The position numbers and the translations under genes were made by a program. DNA of 64,000 nt from Elusimicrobiota bacterium (GTDB lineage: Bacteria; Elusimicrobiota; Elusimicrobia; Elusimicrobiales; UBA9959): NCBI GenBank assembly GCA_026388155.1, contig JAPLKI010000010.1, positions 124,001 through 188,000 of the forward strand, read 5' to 3'. The notes beneath the pieces are model-generated. The model did not search any database, was not told where the DNA came from, and saw only the letters and a list, made by a program, of their open reading frames with translations. Shown in pieces: positions 1-8,876 of this stretch; the first letter of the stretch is position 1; each line of letters begins with the position of its first letter.

Positions 1-782
1 AGGTCTGGAACGACCCCGAGGAGGGGAAACTCAGCGAGGCTGTGGTCTGGCAAACCCCGTTCTCCATCCTATATGAGTTCGCCGATACCACGCGCAAAAC
101 TCTTGTCGGGACGGGGGATAAGGGTCCGGTGTCGCCTTTCATATGTGAAAAAGAGTACAACGATATCCGCATGCGCTTCATGCTCAGCGTTGACCGTATC
201 GCCAGGTCCCGGCTGAACGACTCCTTTGAAGGCAGGGGAAAGGGGCTGTTTTCCACCCTAAATATGATCATGCAGCGTATGGACGGCGTGACCGGGGCCA
301 TATCCGCGCATGACAAAGCCGGATTTGATAGTAACGCGGCGGAAGCGGCGGAACTTAGCCGGGACCTGTTCTCGCAGCTGTTTTCGGCGCCGCGCCAGGA
401 GCCGGTTTACAGGTACCGGCCGGAGCCCAGAGTGCTGCCCGGTTACAGAGGGGTCAGCCTGCCTGTTCCGGGCTATCAGACGCTTTTCCTTAACAGCGGA
501 GAGCGCATTGACCTGCTTGTCACGTTCGAGGCTGTCACCGGAAAAGGCGCAAAGAATATGGTTACGGCCACTATACTCCAGAACGTTGTTGTGCTGAAGA
601 TCTCCAAACCGGATGCGATGGACGGCTTGTCGGTCGTTCAGCTGCTGTGCAACCCGAATGAGGCGCAGTACGCCGTGTTGAGCCTGGCGCAGAGCAAGAG
701 CGTCAATATTATACGCCGTTCTCCCGGGGATGTTGAGATGCATCCGATGGAGATAGCCAGTTTTGTGAAATTGTTCAGGTAG
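1..782 (+). CDS. CpaB/RcpC-like protein, 5' truncated by window edge
   Basis: The frame is open from base 3, so the gene begins upstream of the window; a GTG at 42 is only an internal possibility. About 259 residues are visible. The last third (GERIDLLVTFEAV, TATILQNVVVLKI, then NPNEAQYAVLSLAQ) resembles the RcpC/CpaB domain of Flp/tad pilus assembly proteins, in which a conserved RVDV-type strand is followed by an LQNV strand and a segment built around 'A-LA...G.L-L-LR'. The N-terminal visible part is not recognised. CpaB proteins are periplasmic and support the tad secretin. No other tad gene is in view, so the role is inferred from the domain alone. Confidence 0.5.
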   Translation, partial: VWNDPEEGKLSEAVVWQTPFSILYEFADTTRKTLVGTGDKGPVSPFICEKEYNDIRMRFMLSVDRIARSRLNDSFEGRGKGLFSTLNMIMQRMDGVTGAISAHDKAGFDSNAAEAAELSRDLFSQLFSAPRQEPVYRYRPEPRVLPGYRGVSLPVPGYQTLFLNSGERIDLLVTFEAVTGKGAKNMVTATILQNVVVLKISKPDAMDGLSVVQLLCNPNEAQYAVLSLAQSKSVNIIRRSPGDVEMHPMEIASFVKLFR

Positions 783-815
783 TTACACTATGGTTCGCCC
801 GGCTGGGACAAACAT

Positions 816-1571
816 ATGGCTCACAGGGATGCGGGTAGAACGGGCTTTACGCTTCCGGCATTGTTTGCCGCGACTCTGGCTTGTTCCGTATGTGCGCCGC
901 CTGTATGGGGCTTGCCCGAGAACGAGGATCGTCTGCCGGATTTTAATCTGGGTTCAATGAGAGTCGCCGATGTGCTGAAATACATGAGCGTCACTAAGTT
1001 CCCTGTCTCTCCGCCGGCCCGGGTGACGGAGAATGCGGACTCGGATTCCGGCATTCTCCCTGAGACCTACCCGTTGTATGGCCCCCATAAGGCCGGGCGT
1101 GTGCGGCTGACAAGCCTGATAAAGCTGACGATTGACGGTAAAAAGGGGAAAGCGGAGGTGAAATTCCCCGATGTTCGGTTTGAGGGCGCGTGTCCCGGCG
1201 ACAGGTCAGTTCTTTTCATCAAGGTGGCGGAGGAAAACCTTTCGCCCGCGCTGTCATGGGCCGCTGTAATATGTTCCGGACGCAGCTACCTCGGTTATAA
1301 AGGCGCCAACCTGAAGCTGCCGGAGAAGTCCGGTAACTTTTCCATAACCGAAACTATGGCGCTGGGTTGCCAAAAAACGCTTGTGAGTGAAACGCATCCC
1401 TGGCTTGCCGCCGGCCTGGCCGGTGAGGGCGGACGGGACCTGGACCGTCTGTGTTCGCGGGCCTTCCGTGAAAAGATGATGGATTACAATGTAAAAACCC
1501 TGCCGAGGCAAATGGAAGGCTTTGATTTCCAGTATAACCCCGAAAAAAACACGCTGAAAATAACCTGGTAG
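816..1571 (+). CDS. Hypothetical secreted protein
   Basis: 251 residues. The first ~33 residues form a signal peptide: Arg-containing start, hydrophobic LPALFAATLACSVCA core, and a likely cut near VWG. The mature part is rich in Gly, Pro and Cys (about five Cys), which suggests a disulphide-bonded periplasmic protein. I recognise no family. It follows the CpaB-like gene by 33 bp on the same strand and is probably co-transcribed, so a link to the cell envelope or pilus is possible but unproven. No clear Shine-Dalgarno precedes the ATG. Confidence 0.6.
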   Translation: MAHRDAGRTGFTLPALFAATLACSVCAPPVWGLPENEDRLPDFNLGSMRVADVLKYMSVTKFPVSPPARVTENADSDSGILPETYPLYGPHKAGRVRLTSLIKLTIDGKKGKAEVKFPDVRFEGACPGDRSVLFIKVAEENLSPALSWAAVICSGRSYLGYKGANLKLPEKSGNFSITETMALGCQKTLVSETHPWLAAGLAGEGGRDLDRLCSRAFREKMMDYNVKTLPRQMEGFDFQYNPEKNTLKITW

Positions 1572-1599
1572 GCGGTCAGGTAAGGGCCAAAGAATACAC

Positions 1600-1694
1600 G
1601 ATTCCGGATTAAAGATTTAAGATTCAAGATTTAGGATTTAAGATCCCTACTTCCCAGTTTTCAATCTTGAATCCGGAATCTTGAATCTTTAATT
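1600..1694. repeat. Word hairpin (AAGATTCAAGATT family)
   Basis: Left arm is a run of degenerate AAGATTYAAGATT words ending at 1644. The right arm, 1661-1693, is the reverse-complement vocabulary (AATCTTGAATCCGGAATCTTG). The flanking ATTCCGGATT at 1601 pairs with AATCCGGAAT on the right arm. Lies between the secreted orphan and glmM. Confidence 0.8.
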
Positions 1695-1728
1695 GCCCCG
1701 CCCCCGCCGCCTGCCTGCACGGCAATAA

Positions 1729-1737
1729 TGTTATAAT
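1729..1737 (+). promoter_or_regulatory. Extended -10 promoter candidate for glmM
   Basis: TGTTATAAT contains a perfect -10 hexamer (TATAAT, 1732-1737) preceded by a TG dinucleotide one base upstream, as in extended -10 promoters. No good -35 is visible. The predicted start near 1744 would give glmM a ~43-nt leader. Confidence 0.5.
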
Positions 1738-1786
1738 ATAGAATCATTGAGACGTACCGTTCGCTTAAAGGCGGATTTTTTTAACT

Positions 1787-3154
1787 ATGGAAAGACTGTT
1801 CGGCACTGACGGGATCAGGGGCGTCCCCTGGAAATATCCGTTTACCGTTGATTTTATAAGGAAAATCGGCTCCGCCGCCTCGCTGGTCCTTTCAGGGTAT
1901 AAAAGGGGCCCCCACGCGCGCCCGGTAGCGCTGATAGGCATGGATTCAAGGGTCTCCGGCCGGAGTATAAAAAAAGCTTTGGTCGAGGGCTTGTCGGCTC
2001 ATAATTTCAAAATACTTGATCTGGGGATTATCTCCACTCCCGCGGTTTCCTACCTTGTTAAAAGAGAAAACGCCGATTTCGGCATAGTTATTTCCGCAAG
2101 CCATAATCCGCCTGAATTCAACGGTATAAAGTTCTTTTCCGGCGCCGGCCTCAAGCTCAGCGACGCGATCGAGGCGAAAATAGAAAAGCTTTTGCTTTCC
2201 GGCCGTGATCTCCCTTTTAAAACTTCAGGGCTGGATATCCATAAAAAAGATTATTCCGCCGACTACGAGGATTTCATAAAAAGCACCCTGCCGCCCGGGT
2301 TCAGTCTTAAAGGCCTTAAAATCGTTTTAGACTGCGCCAACGGCGCCGCTTACAAAATAGCGCCGCGTATTTTCAGGGATCTGGGGGCCGATTTAAAAGT
2401 GATCGGCGACAAGCCGAACGGCAAGAACATAAACCTGGGCTGCGGGGCGCTGTATACCGATAAAATGGCGGCCGCCACCGTTCGGGCGGGGGCTTTCTGC
2501 GGCGTAAGTTTTGACGGAGACGCGGACCGCTGTATTTTTTCGGATGAAAAAGGCATGGCGCTGGACGGGGATCATCTTATGGCCATGGGAGCCGCGTATC
2601 TGCTTGAAAAGGGCCGCCTTACCAACCGGAAGGTGGCCCTTACCTTTATGTCGAATTATGGCCTGATAAAATATCTTGAAACCCTTGGCGTGAAAACGGC
2701 GCAGGTGCCTGTGGGCGACAAAAATGTGACCGACGCCATGGAAAAAGAGGACCTGAAAATAGGCGGGGAGTCCAGCGGGCATATAATTTTCCGCGAGTTC
2801 TCGGCCACGGGCGACGGGATACTTACCGCGGTGCAGATCCTGGCCGCCGCGCGCGACCTGGGCAGACCCCTGAGCTGGTTTAAAAACCGCTGGAAGCGGT
2901 TTCCCCAGCGCCTGGATGCGCTCCGGGTAGCCCACAAACCGCCGCTTCACGCGGTGCGCGGTTTCAGCGATAAGGTCTCCAGATTTGAAAAGCAGCTCAA
3001 GGGCAACGGGCGTATTTTTATCAGATATTCCGGCACCGAGCCGCTGCTGCGGATCTTGGTGGAGGGGAAATCCCGGACTGAAATAAAAGATATAGCCGAA
3101 GATCTGCTGTCGCATTATAAAAAGCATTCCGGCGCGTTAGCAGGTAAGAAGTAG
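1787..3154 (+). CDS. glmM: Phosphoglucosamine mutase
   Basis: Converts glucosamine-6-phosphate to glucosamine-1-phosphate in the cytoplasm on the way to UDP-GlcNAc. 455 residues, normal for the family. Visible motifs are GTDGIRG (6-12), the phosphoserine loop SASHNPPEFNG with catalytic Ser105, the Mg-binding DGDADR (243-248), the substrate loop GGESSGH, and the phosphate-binding RYSGTEP near the C-terminus. glmS lies two genes downstream and glmU at 16.9 kb, so all three dedicated UDP-GlcNAc genes are in this window. The ATG at 1787 gives the family N-terminus MERLFGTDGIRG. Confidence 0.97.
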   Translation: MERLFGTDGIRGVPWKYPFTVDFIRKIGSAASLVLSGYKRGPHARPVALIGMDSRVSGRSIKKALVEGLSAHNFKILDLGIISTPAVSYLVKRENADFGIVISASHNPPEFNGIKFFSGAGLKLSDAIEAKIEKLLLSGRDLPFKTSGLDIHKKDYSADYEDFIKSTLPPGFSLKGLKIVLDCANGAAYKIAPRIFRDLGADLKVIGDKPNGKNINLGCGALYTDKMAAATVRAGAFCGVSFDGDADRCIFSDEKGMALDGDHLMAMGAAYLLEKGRLTNRKVALTFMSNYGLIKYLETLGVKTAQVPVGDKNVTDAMEKEDLKIGGESSGHIIFREFSATGDGILTAVQILAAARDLGRPLSWFKNRWKRFPQRLDALRVAHKPPLHAVRGFSDKVSRFEKQLKGNGRIFIRYSGTEPLLRILVEGKSRTEIKDIAEDLLSHYKKHSGALAGKK

Positions 3155-3163
3155 ACAGCGGTG

Positions 3164-3264
3164 AAAAAGCGAATGGCGAAGTAGCGAATAGCGAAGTAGG
3201 GAAAGAAAAACAGAAAAAGATAAATATTCGTCTGTTCGCTATCAGCTAACCCCTATTCGCTGCA
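3164..3264. repeat. Word hairpin (GCGAATAGC family)
   Basis: Left arm GCGAATGGCGAAGTAGCGAATA and following words (from 3169); right arm ATTCG...TTCGCTATCAG...CTATTCGCTG ending about 3264. Same word set as at 9547-9652 and 56971-56992. An independent Shine-Dalgarno (GGAGG, 3276) follows the hairpin. Confidence 0.75.
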
Positions 3265-3286
3265 GTCATTATACTGGAGGACTTTT

Positions 3287-4006
3287 ATGAAAAGCGTAAA
3301 ACTGGGTGTCAACATAGACCATATCGCCACGCTGCGTCAGGCCCGGAAGGAAAAAAATCCGGACCCGCTTGAAGCGGCGCGCGTGGCCTTAAGTTCCGGA
3401 GCCGATATGGTGGTAATGCACATAAGGGCTGACCGGCGCCATATACAGGATTGCGACGTTGAGCATGTGCGCCAGGATATGCGGGGGATTTTGCACCTTG
3501 AAATGGCCGCCACTGCCGAAATGGAAAAATTCGCCTTAAAATACCGCCCCGATTCCGTGTGTCTCGTGCCTGAGAGCGCGGCGGAAGTTACCACACAGGG
3601 CGGAATGAAAATGACGGGCAAACTTGTCGAGCTTGAAAAAATAGTCAAAAGCCTTTCCCGCGCCGGCATAGAGGTGAGCCTTTTCCTGGACGCGGAGCCG
3701 CAGGCCATAAGGGCGGCCCATAACATAGGCGCCGACACCGTAGAATTGTGTACCAGCAAATATTCCGAGTCCTGGGGAAAGAAGCTGCAGGTCAAAGAGC
3801 TGGAAAAACTGCAGCTGGCTTCCTTCCTGGTCAAAGAGCTTGAAATGCATCTGCACGCCGGCCACGGCCTTGACTATTATAACGTGTCTGCGGTCGCGCG
3901 CATTGACGGCATGGAGTGCATGAATATAGGATACTCCATAATCTCCCGCGCGATGTTCGTTGGCCTGAAAAACGCAGTGGCCGAGATGAAACGGCTGATA
4001 CAATAA
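3287..4006 (+). CDS. pdxJ: Pyridoxine 5'-phosphate synthase
   Basis: Condenses 1-deoxyxylulose-5-phosphate with aminoacetone-3-phosphate to pyridoxine 5'-phosphate in the DXP-dependent vitamin B6 pathway. 239 residues, standard length. The N-terminal strand VNIDHIATLRQAR is a family signature. Also visible are the HIRADRRHIQ segment with its catalytic His and Arg, the EMA glutamate (LHLEMAAT), and the C-terminal HAGHGLDYYN phosphate-binding loop. TIM-barrel fold. A good GGAGG Shine-Dalgarno precedes the ATG. It is transcribed with glmM and glmS. pdxJ often sits next to acpS in bacteria, and acpS is two genes away here. Confidence 0.97.
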   Translation: MKSVKLGVNIDHIATLRQARKEKNPDPLEAARVALSSGADMVVMHIRADRRHIQDCDVEHVRQDMRGILHLEMAATAEMEKFALKYRPDSVCLVPESAAEVTTQGGMKMTGKLVELEKIVKSLSRAGIEVSLFLDAEPQAIRAAHNIGADTVELCTSKYSESWGKKLQVKELEKLQLASFLVKELEMHLHAGHGLDYYNVSAVARIDGMECMNIGYSIISRAMFVGLKNAVAEMKRLIQ

Positions 4007-4010
4007 CAGC

Positions 4011-4096
4011 AGCGTATAGCGTATAGCGTATAGGGGTTAGGGTAGGGTATAAGAAATGCCTTCCCTAACCCCTTGCCCCTAATCCCTATCCCCTAT
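4011..4096. repeat. Word hairpin (TAGGGGTTAG family)
   Basis: Left arm AGCGTATAGCGTATAGGGGT and GGGTAGGG; right arm CCTTCCCTAACCCCTTGCCC and on through CCCTATCCCC. The right arm ends three bases before the glmS ATG and occupies the position of its ribosome-binding site. Confidence 0.8.
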
Positions 4097-4098
4097 TT

Positions 4099-5970
4099 AT
4101 GTGCGGAATAATCGGCTACATCGGCGATAAAAAAACCTCTGACATACTTATAGACGGTCTCAGGCGCCTTGAGTACCGCGGCTATGATTCCTGCGGCATA
4201 GCCGTGGTAAGCGGCGGCGGGCTTTATTTAAAGCGCGTCAGTGGCCGCGTTGACGCTTTGGACGCTCTGGCGGCCAAGGACCCGGTTAAAGGCGCCAGGG
4301 CCGGCATAGGCCACACCCGCTGGGCCACGCACGGCGCGCCGTCGGAGGACAATGCCCATCCTCACACCGATTGCTCCGGCTCCGCGGTGGTGGTGCACAA
4401 CGGAATTATTGAGAATTACCTTGAGCTCAAGGAAGTCCTTTTAAAGGCGGGCCATAAATTTAAGTCCGAAACCGACACCGAAGTTATAGTCCATCTGCTT
4501 GAAGAAAAACTGAAAAGTCTGAATGTGGCGGAAAAAAACGCCCGTTCCGAAATGCTGGAGCCGGTCTTTTTCGAGGCTGTGCGCCGGACCGTTGCCGAGC
4601 TGAAAGGTTCCTTCGCCCTTTCAGTCGCCTGGACGAAGTGTCCCGGCATGCTGCTGGCCGCCCGCCAGCACAGCCCGCTGGTGGCGGGGCTCGGGCTCGG
4701 TGAAAATTTTATTGCCTCGGATGTTTCCGCTTTCCTGAAACACACCAAGCGCGTGGTGTTCCTGAACGACGGGGAAATGGCCGCGGTGAAAAAAGACGGC
4801 GTGACATTTTTTGATTTCAAGGGCAGGAAGCTTGACCGCGACTCCGTTGTCATACAGTGGGATTCCACCATGGCCGAAAAAGGCGGCTACAAGCATTTCA
4901 TGCTGAAAGAAATCCACGAGCAGTCCGAATCCGTGGAAAATACCCTGCGGGGCCGCCTGCTGCCGCTTTCGGGCGAACTGCTTGAGCGCGAGATAAATCT
5001 GCCCGCCGGGCTGATAAAAAGTTTCAAGCGTCTGCAGGTTATCGCCTGCGGCACGGCTTATCACGCCGGGATGATCGCCAGGTACGTATTCGAGAATTTC
5101 GGCATCCCCACCGAGGTCGATTTTGCCTCTGAATTCTCGGACCGGGCCAAAATAACCGACCGTGACACGCTTGTAATAGCCATTTCACAGTCCGGCGAGA
5201 CCGCCGACACGCTATACGCCGCGCGCGAAGCCAAAGCTTCAGGCGCGAAGGTTCTTGCCATTACGAACACTGTGGGCTCGACTCTTACCCGCGAAGCCGA
5301 TTTCGTGCTTTACACCCACTGCGGGCCCGAGATAGGCGTGGCTTCCACCAAGGCCTTTCTGGGCCAGTTGGCCGCCGTTTATCTTCTGGGTGTGCATTTC
5401 GCGGCCGCGCGCAAAAAGCTTACCTCCGCCGAGGCCAGGGCCTACGCCGAAGAGCTGTTAAAACTGCCGCGCCTGATAGAAAAGCTGCTCGCCGGAGAAA
5501 AAAACATAGCGGCGCTTGCCGAGGTCTTTGCCGCGAGCGAGCATTTTTTGTTTATCGCGCGGCACATTAATTTCCCCATCGCGCTTGAGGGCGCACTTAA
5601 AATAAAAGAAATTTCCTATGTGCACGCCGAGGGCTACGCGGCCGGCGAAATGAAGCATGGCCCGATAGCCATTATTTACAAGGACATGCCGGTGCTTGCC
5701 GTGGCCACCGCCTCCAAGTCGCTCAGCCTTATGGCCGGCAACCTGGAAGAGGCCAAGGCGCGCGGCGCGCGGATTATAGCCATAGTTGACGAAGATTCGC
5801 GCAAACTTATAAAAGCTGCGGATTACATACAGGTGCCTAAAACCATGGAACTGCTCTCACCCATGCTGAATGTCATTCCCCTGCAGCTTTTCGCTTATTA
5901 TGTGGCCCTGGCTAAAAAATGCGACATAGACAAGCCCCGGAACCTGGCCAAGAGCGTTACGGTGCGGTGA
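4099..5970 (+). CDS. glmS: Glutamine-fructose-6-phosphate aminotransferase
   Basis: Makes glucosamine-6-phosphate from fructose-6-phosphate and glutamine, the first committed step to UDP-GlcNAc. 623 residues. The N-terminus MCGIIGYIG exposes the Cys nucleophile of the class II glutaminase domain (1-~235), with RLEYRGYDSCG and GHTRWATHG. Two SIS domains follow (~300-430 with SQSGETADT and ASTKAFLGQ, ~470-600). The C-terminus KPRNLAKSVTV is the family tail that closes the active site. The start must be this ATG because Cys2 has to become N-terminal. No Shine-Dalgarno is visible, since the preceding 20 bases are the C-rich arm of a repeat hairpin. No glmS ribozyme signature is seen in the 92-bp spacer. 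Confidence 0.97.
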   Translation: MCGIIGYIGDKKTSDILIDGLRRLEYRGYDSCGIAVVSGGGLYLKRVSGRVDALDALAAKDPVKGARAGIGHTRWATHGAPSEDNAHPHTDCSGSAVVVHNGIIENYLELKEVLLKAGHKFKSETDTEVIVHLLEEKLKSLNVAEKNARSEMLEPVFFEAVRRTVAELKGSFALSVAWTKCPGMLLAARQHSPLVAGLGLGENFIASDVSAFLKHTKRVVFLNDGEMAAVKKDGVTFFDFKGRKLDRDSVVIQWDSTMAEKGGYKHFMLKEIHEQSESVENTLRGRLLPLSGELLEREINLPAGLIKSFKRLQVIACGTAYHAGMIARYVFENFGIPTEVDFASEFSDRAKITDRDTLVIAISQSGETADTLYAAREAKASGAKVLAITNTVGSTLTREADFVLYTHCGPEIGVASTKAFLGQLAAVYLLGVHFAAARKKLTSAEARAYAEELLKLPRLIEKLLAGEKNIAALAEVFAASEHFLFIARHINFPIALEGALKIKEISYVHAEGYAAGEMKHGPIAIIYKDMPVLAVATASKSLSLMAGNLEEAKARGARIIAIVDEDSRKLIKAADYIQVPKTMELLSPMLNVIPLQLFAYYVALAKKCDIDKPRNLAKSVTVR

Positions 5971-5975
5971 ATCGA

Positions 5976-6055
5976 TAGGCTAAAGGCTGAGGGCTTAAGG
6001 TTTACAAGGGAGTTTTATCAACTTCAGCCTTCAACCATAAGCCTTAAGCCTAAAA
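5976..6055. repeat. Word hairpin (AGGCTTAAGG family)
   Basis: Left arm GATAGGCTAAAGGCTGAGGG and CTTAAGGTTT; apex AAGGGAGTTTTATC; right arm ACTTCAGCCTTCAACCATAA and GCCTTAAGCC. Lies between glmS and acpS and reaches to within ten bases of the acpS ATG. Confidence 0.75.
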
Positions 6056-6064
6056 ACAACAAAT

Positions 6065-6421
6065 ATGAAACCAATGCTCGTTTACGGCGTGGGGATAGAT
6101 ATGACCGAAGTTTCGCGCGTGAAGCGGCTATACGCTAAAAACCCGGCATTTCTTAAAAGATTTTTTACTCCTGAGGAAGCGGCTTATTGTCTTAAAGGTA
6201 AGAATCTTTACGAGCGCATAGCGGCGCGGTTTTCAGCCAAGGAAGCCGTTATAAAAGCTCTGGACAGAAAAGACCTTTCATTTAAATCCATCTCCGTTTC
6301 AAAGGCCGAAACGGGCCGTCCCGTGGTTGCAATCAAGGGGCTTAAAGGCGTCTCGGTGATGCTTTCTATCTCCCATACGGCGCATTACGCCTGTGCCGCG
6401 GCTATTGCGCTGAAAGGCTGA
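6065..6421 (+). CDS. acpS: Holo-[acyl-carrier-protein] synthase
   Basis: Transfers 4'-phosphopantetheine from CoA to a serine of apo-ACP. 118 residues, typical AcpS size. The Mg-binding GVGIDMTEVSRV near the N-terminus and ARFSAKEAVIKAL around residue 58 are the two family motifs; LSISHTAHYACAAA closes the fold. The ATG at 6065 is preceded by an A-rich stretch without a Shine-Dalgarno. A second ATG at 6074 is possible. It sits upstream of nnrD, a frequent bacterial neighbour. Confidence 0.95.
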   Translation: MKPMLVYGVGIDMTEVSRVKRLYAKNPAFLKRFFTPEEAAYCLKGKNLYERIAARFSAKEAVIKALDRKDLSFKSISVSKAETGRPVVAIKGLKGVSVMLSISHTAHYACAAAIALKG

Positions 6422-6440
6422 AGGTTTAAGGTGGCTAAGG

Positions 6441-6529
6441 TAGTCAGAATCCAGAAGTCAGAATTCAGAATGGGGGGTCTTTGAGTCTCCGGCTTCCTAA
6501 TTCTGATTCCTGAATTCTGACTTCTGTCT
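6441..6529. repeat. Word hairpin (AGAATTCAGAAGTC family)
   Basis: Left arm TAGTCAGAATCCAGAAGTCA and GAATTCAGAAT; right arm CTAATTCTGATTCCTGAATT and CTGACTTCTGTCTA. Arms are near-perfect complements made of repeated (T)CAGAA words. Between acpS and nnrD. Confidence 0.85.
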
Positions 6530-6548
6530 ACTTGAATGGTTGTAAACA

Positions 6549-7445
6549 ATGAAAACAGAAAAACTCACGCCGTCTTTTATTAAAAAACTGTTGCCGCCCA
6601 GGGAAAAAAACACCCACAAGGGCGATTACGGCAGACTGCTTATTATTGCCGGCTCTAAAGGCATGACGGGCGCCGCGGTCATAGCGGCGCGGGCGGCGCT
6701 TAGGGCTGGAGCCGGTCTTGTAACACTCGCCTGCCCGGACAGCGAACAACCGGTAATGGCCGCCTGCGCGCCTGATGTTATTACTTTCCCGGCTTCCTCC
6801 AGCGGCGGCGTTTTTTCCCTTAAAGCCGCGGCTGAAATACTCGATTGGCAGAAAGAAAAAAAATACGACCTGATTTTGATAGGGCCCGGCCTGTCTATTA
6901 AGGGCCAAATCCCCGATTTTGTCATCAACCTTGTTCATAAGTCCGGTTTGCCCGCTGTTATAGACGCCGATGCCCTGAACGCTTTGGCGCTGACAGGCGC
7001 TTTGGAACTGTTGAGAAAAGGCCTGCCCAAAATAATTACGCCGCATGAAGGCGAAGCCGCAAAGCTCCTCGGAGGAGCGGTTGAAAAAAGGTCCGCGGCG
7101 GCTTTGAAGCTGGCGGAACTTAGCGGTTCCGTTGTGGTTCTTAAAGGACCTAAAACACTTGTCGCGTATGACGGGCGGTTAATTGAAAATAATACCGGCG
7201 GTCCCGCTCTCGCAAAGGGCGGTTCAGGCGACGCGCTGGCGGGTCTTATTTCCGGCTTTTTCGCTCAGGCCGGGGTAAAAAAGGGATTTACCTCCAAAAC
7301 CGCTTTTGAAAGCGCGGCCGCGGGCGTTTACCTGCATGGCCGCTGCGGCGATCTGGCCGCGCGCGAATTTACCGAACGCTGTGTGCTTGCTTCGGAACTT
7401 GCGGATTTTTTGCCGGAGGTCCTTCGTTCGCTGGGGGCGCGATGA
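6549..7445 (+). CDS. nnrD: ADP-dependent NAD(P)H-hydrate dehydratase
   Basis: Repairs damaged NADHX/NADPHX by ATP/ADP-dependent dehydration. 298 residues, corresponding to the YjeF C-terminal (ribokinase-fold) domain only; the epimerase (NnrE) half is absent and not seen nearby. Visible motifs: GDYGRLLIIAGSKGMTGAA, VIDADALN (substrate), TPHEGEAAKL, and NTGGPALAKGGSGDALAGL with the catalytic Asp of the anion hole. Its stop overlaps the thiL start (ATGA), indicating translational coupling. No Shine-Dalgarno precedes it; a word hairpin does. Confidence 0.93.
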   Translation: MKTEKLTPSFIKKLLPPREKNTHKGDYGRLLIIAGSKGMTGAAVIAARAALRAGAGLVTLACPDSEQPVMAACAPDVITFPASSSGGVFSLKAAAEILDWQKEKKYDLILIGPGLSIKGQIPDFVINLVHKSGLPAVIDADALNALALTGALELLRKGLPKIITPHEGEAAKLLGGAVEKRSAAALKLAELSGSVVVLKGPKTLVAYDGRLIENNTGGPALAKGGSGDALAGLISGFFAQAGVKKGFTSKTAFESAAAGVYLHGRCGDLAAREFTERCVLASELADFLPEVLRSLGAR

Positions 7446-8416
7446 AACTTTCAGACCTCGGCGAAGCCGGCCTGCTTACGCGCATAGAAAAACATTTTAA
7501 ATTCCCGAAAGATTCCCGCCTGCTGCTTGGGCCGGGCGATGATTGCGCGGTTTTACGCCAGTCTTCAGGCAAAGCTCTGGTTATTACCACGGACGAGATA
7601 GTGGAAGGAACCCATTTTTTGATGCGTTTTTCCACGCCTGAGGATCTGGCGGCCAAGCTTATACGCATAAACTTAAGCGACTTGGCCGCCATGGGGCCGG
7701 TGCGGCCGGTTTCCTGCGTGGCAGGCGCGGGTCTTAACAGCGGTCTGCCGCTTTCCTTTATAACCCGGTTTTTAAAGAAGCTGAAAAGCGAAGCTCTGCG
7801 CTTCGGCATAACCGTGGCCGGCGGCAATCTGGCGGGCGCCAGAGAAAACCATTTCTATCTTACCGTATGGGGTGAGGCCGTGTTTTCAGGCCTGATTACG
7901 CGTTATGGAGCCCGGCCGGGAGACTTTATTTTCAATGTGGGTCCGCTTGGCGAAGCGGCCGCCGGGCTTGAATTGCTTAAGTCGTCTGATAAAAAAAATA
8001 TTGAAAAATTCAAAAGGCTCGTGAAAAGTTTCTGGCGGCCCGAGCCCCAGCTTCGCGCGGGGCGGCTTTTGGGCGAAAACAAATTAGCCTCGGCCATGCT
8101 TGATAATTCCGACGGCCTCGCGCGCAGCGCGGTGATAATAGCCGGGCTGTCAAAATGCAGAACGGCGCTTGATCTGCCCGAGGAGGCGGCTTCAAAAGAG
8201 CTTAAACGCTACGCCGCAATGAAGGGCCGCGACTGGCGTTCTTACGCGCTTAAAGGCGGGGAGGATTTCGGCCTGGTGTTCACCGTTCCGGAGCGAAAGA
8301 CCGCGCTTTTAAAAAAACTTCTGCCGGCGGCGGTTTGCGTCGGACGGATCGAGAAAGGCCGCGGCTCGGTTATTGAAAATTATGCTGGAAAAACCCCGGC
8401 TTTCAGCCACTTTTAA
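7442..8416 (+). CDS. thiL: Thiamine-monophosphate kinase
   Basis: Phosphorylates thiamine monophosphate to thiamine diphosphate. 324 residues. The N-terminal Mg-ATP motif GPGDDCAVL, TTDEIVEGTHF, the RINLSDLAAMG helix and the C-terminal GGEDFGLVF are the AIRS/ThiL signatures. It overlaps nnrD by four bases and tsaE by about 35 bases, so the nnrD-thiL-tsaE-tsaB run is a tight operon. The thiL-tsaE-tsaB order is common in Gram-negative bacteria. Confidence 0.95.
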   Translation: MKLSDLGEAGLLTRIEKHFKFPKDSRLLLGPGDDCAVLRQSSGKALVITTDEIVEGTHFLMRFSTPEDLAAKLIRINLSDLAAMGPVRPVSCVAGAGLNSGLPLSFITRFLKKLKSEALRFGITVAGGNLAGARENHFYLTVWGEAVFSGLITRYGARPGDFIFNVGPLGEAAAGLELLKSSDKKNIEKFKRLVKSFWRPEPQLRAGRLLGENKLASAMLDNSDGLARSAVIIAGLSKCRTALDLPEEAASKELKRYAAMKGRDWRSYALKGGEDFGLVFTVPERKTALLKKLLPAAVCVGRIEKGRGSVIENYAGKTPAFSHF

Positions 8417-8876
8417 AAGCGCCTCAACCGCCGATACTCTGCGCCTGGCCGGGCTGTTCGCCCGCGGGTTAAAAGGAGGGGCCGTGCTGTCGCTTGAAGG
8501 GCCGATAGGCGCGGGCAAAACCTTTTTCGTAAAAGGCCTGGCAATCGCTCTCGGAGCGAAAAAGCTGCCTGTCAGCGCAAGTTTCAATTTAATGAGAACC
8601 TATGCGGCCGGACTTAAAATTTACCATTTTGACCTGTTCCGTGTGGCGCCGGAAGAAATTGAAAACGTAGGTATTGAAGATTATCTGGGGCTTGAGGACG
8701 GGGTGAGCGCGCTTGAATGGGCCGCTCCCGCCCGCCGGCTTTTTGAAAGGCTGGATTTCACGGAACTTTCGTTCTCTCTTCTTGGCGGAGATTCCAGAAT
8801 GGTGCTTGCGCAGGCCCACGGCCCGGAAAGCCGCCGACTGATCGAGCGGGTAAAAAAAGAATGGGAAAAGAAATAA
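8382..8876 (+). CDS. tsaE: tRNA t6A biosynthesis ATPase
   Basis: P-loop ATPase that works with TsaB and TsaD in forming N6-threonylcarbamoyladenosine at tRNA position 37. 164 residues from the ATG at 8382; a TTG at 8373 would add three residues. Walker A GPIGAGKT lies near residue 45, PVSASFNL/MRTY corresponds to the switch after it, and IYHFDLFR is the family's conserved YH-D-YR-like motif. The start lies inside the thiL 3' end. tsaB follows with a 16-bp overlap. TsaD is not in this window. Confidence 0.92.
   Translation: MLEKPRLSATFKSASTADTLRLAGLFARGLKGGAVLSLEGPIGAGKTFFVKGLAIALGAKKLPVSASFNLMRTYAAGLKIYHFDLFRVAPEEIENVGIEDYLGLEDGVSALEWAAPARRLFERLDFTELSFSLLGGDSRMVLAQAHGPESRRLIERVKKEWEKK

Noticed and set aside
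4007-4098. Possible glmS ribozyme upstream of glmS
   Set aside because: The 92-bp spacer is entirely a word hairpin and is too short and lacks the ribozyme core.
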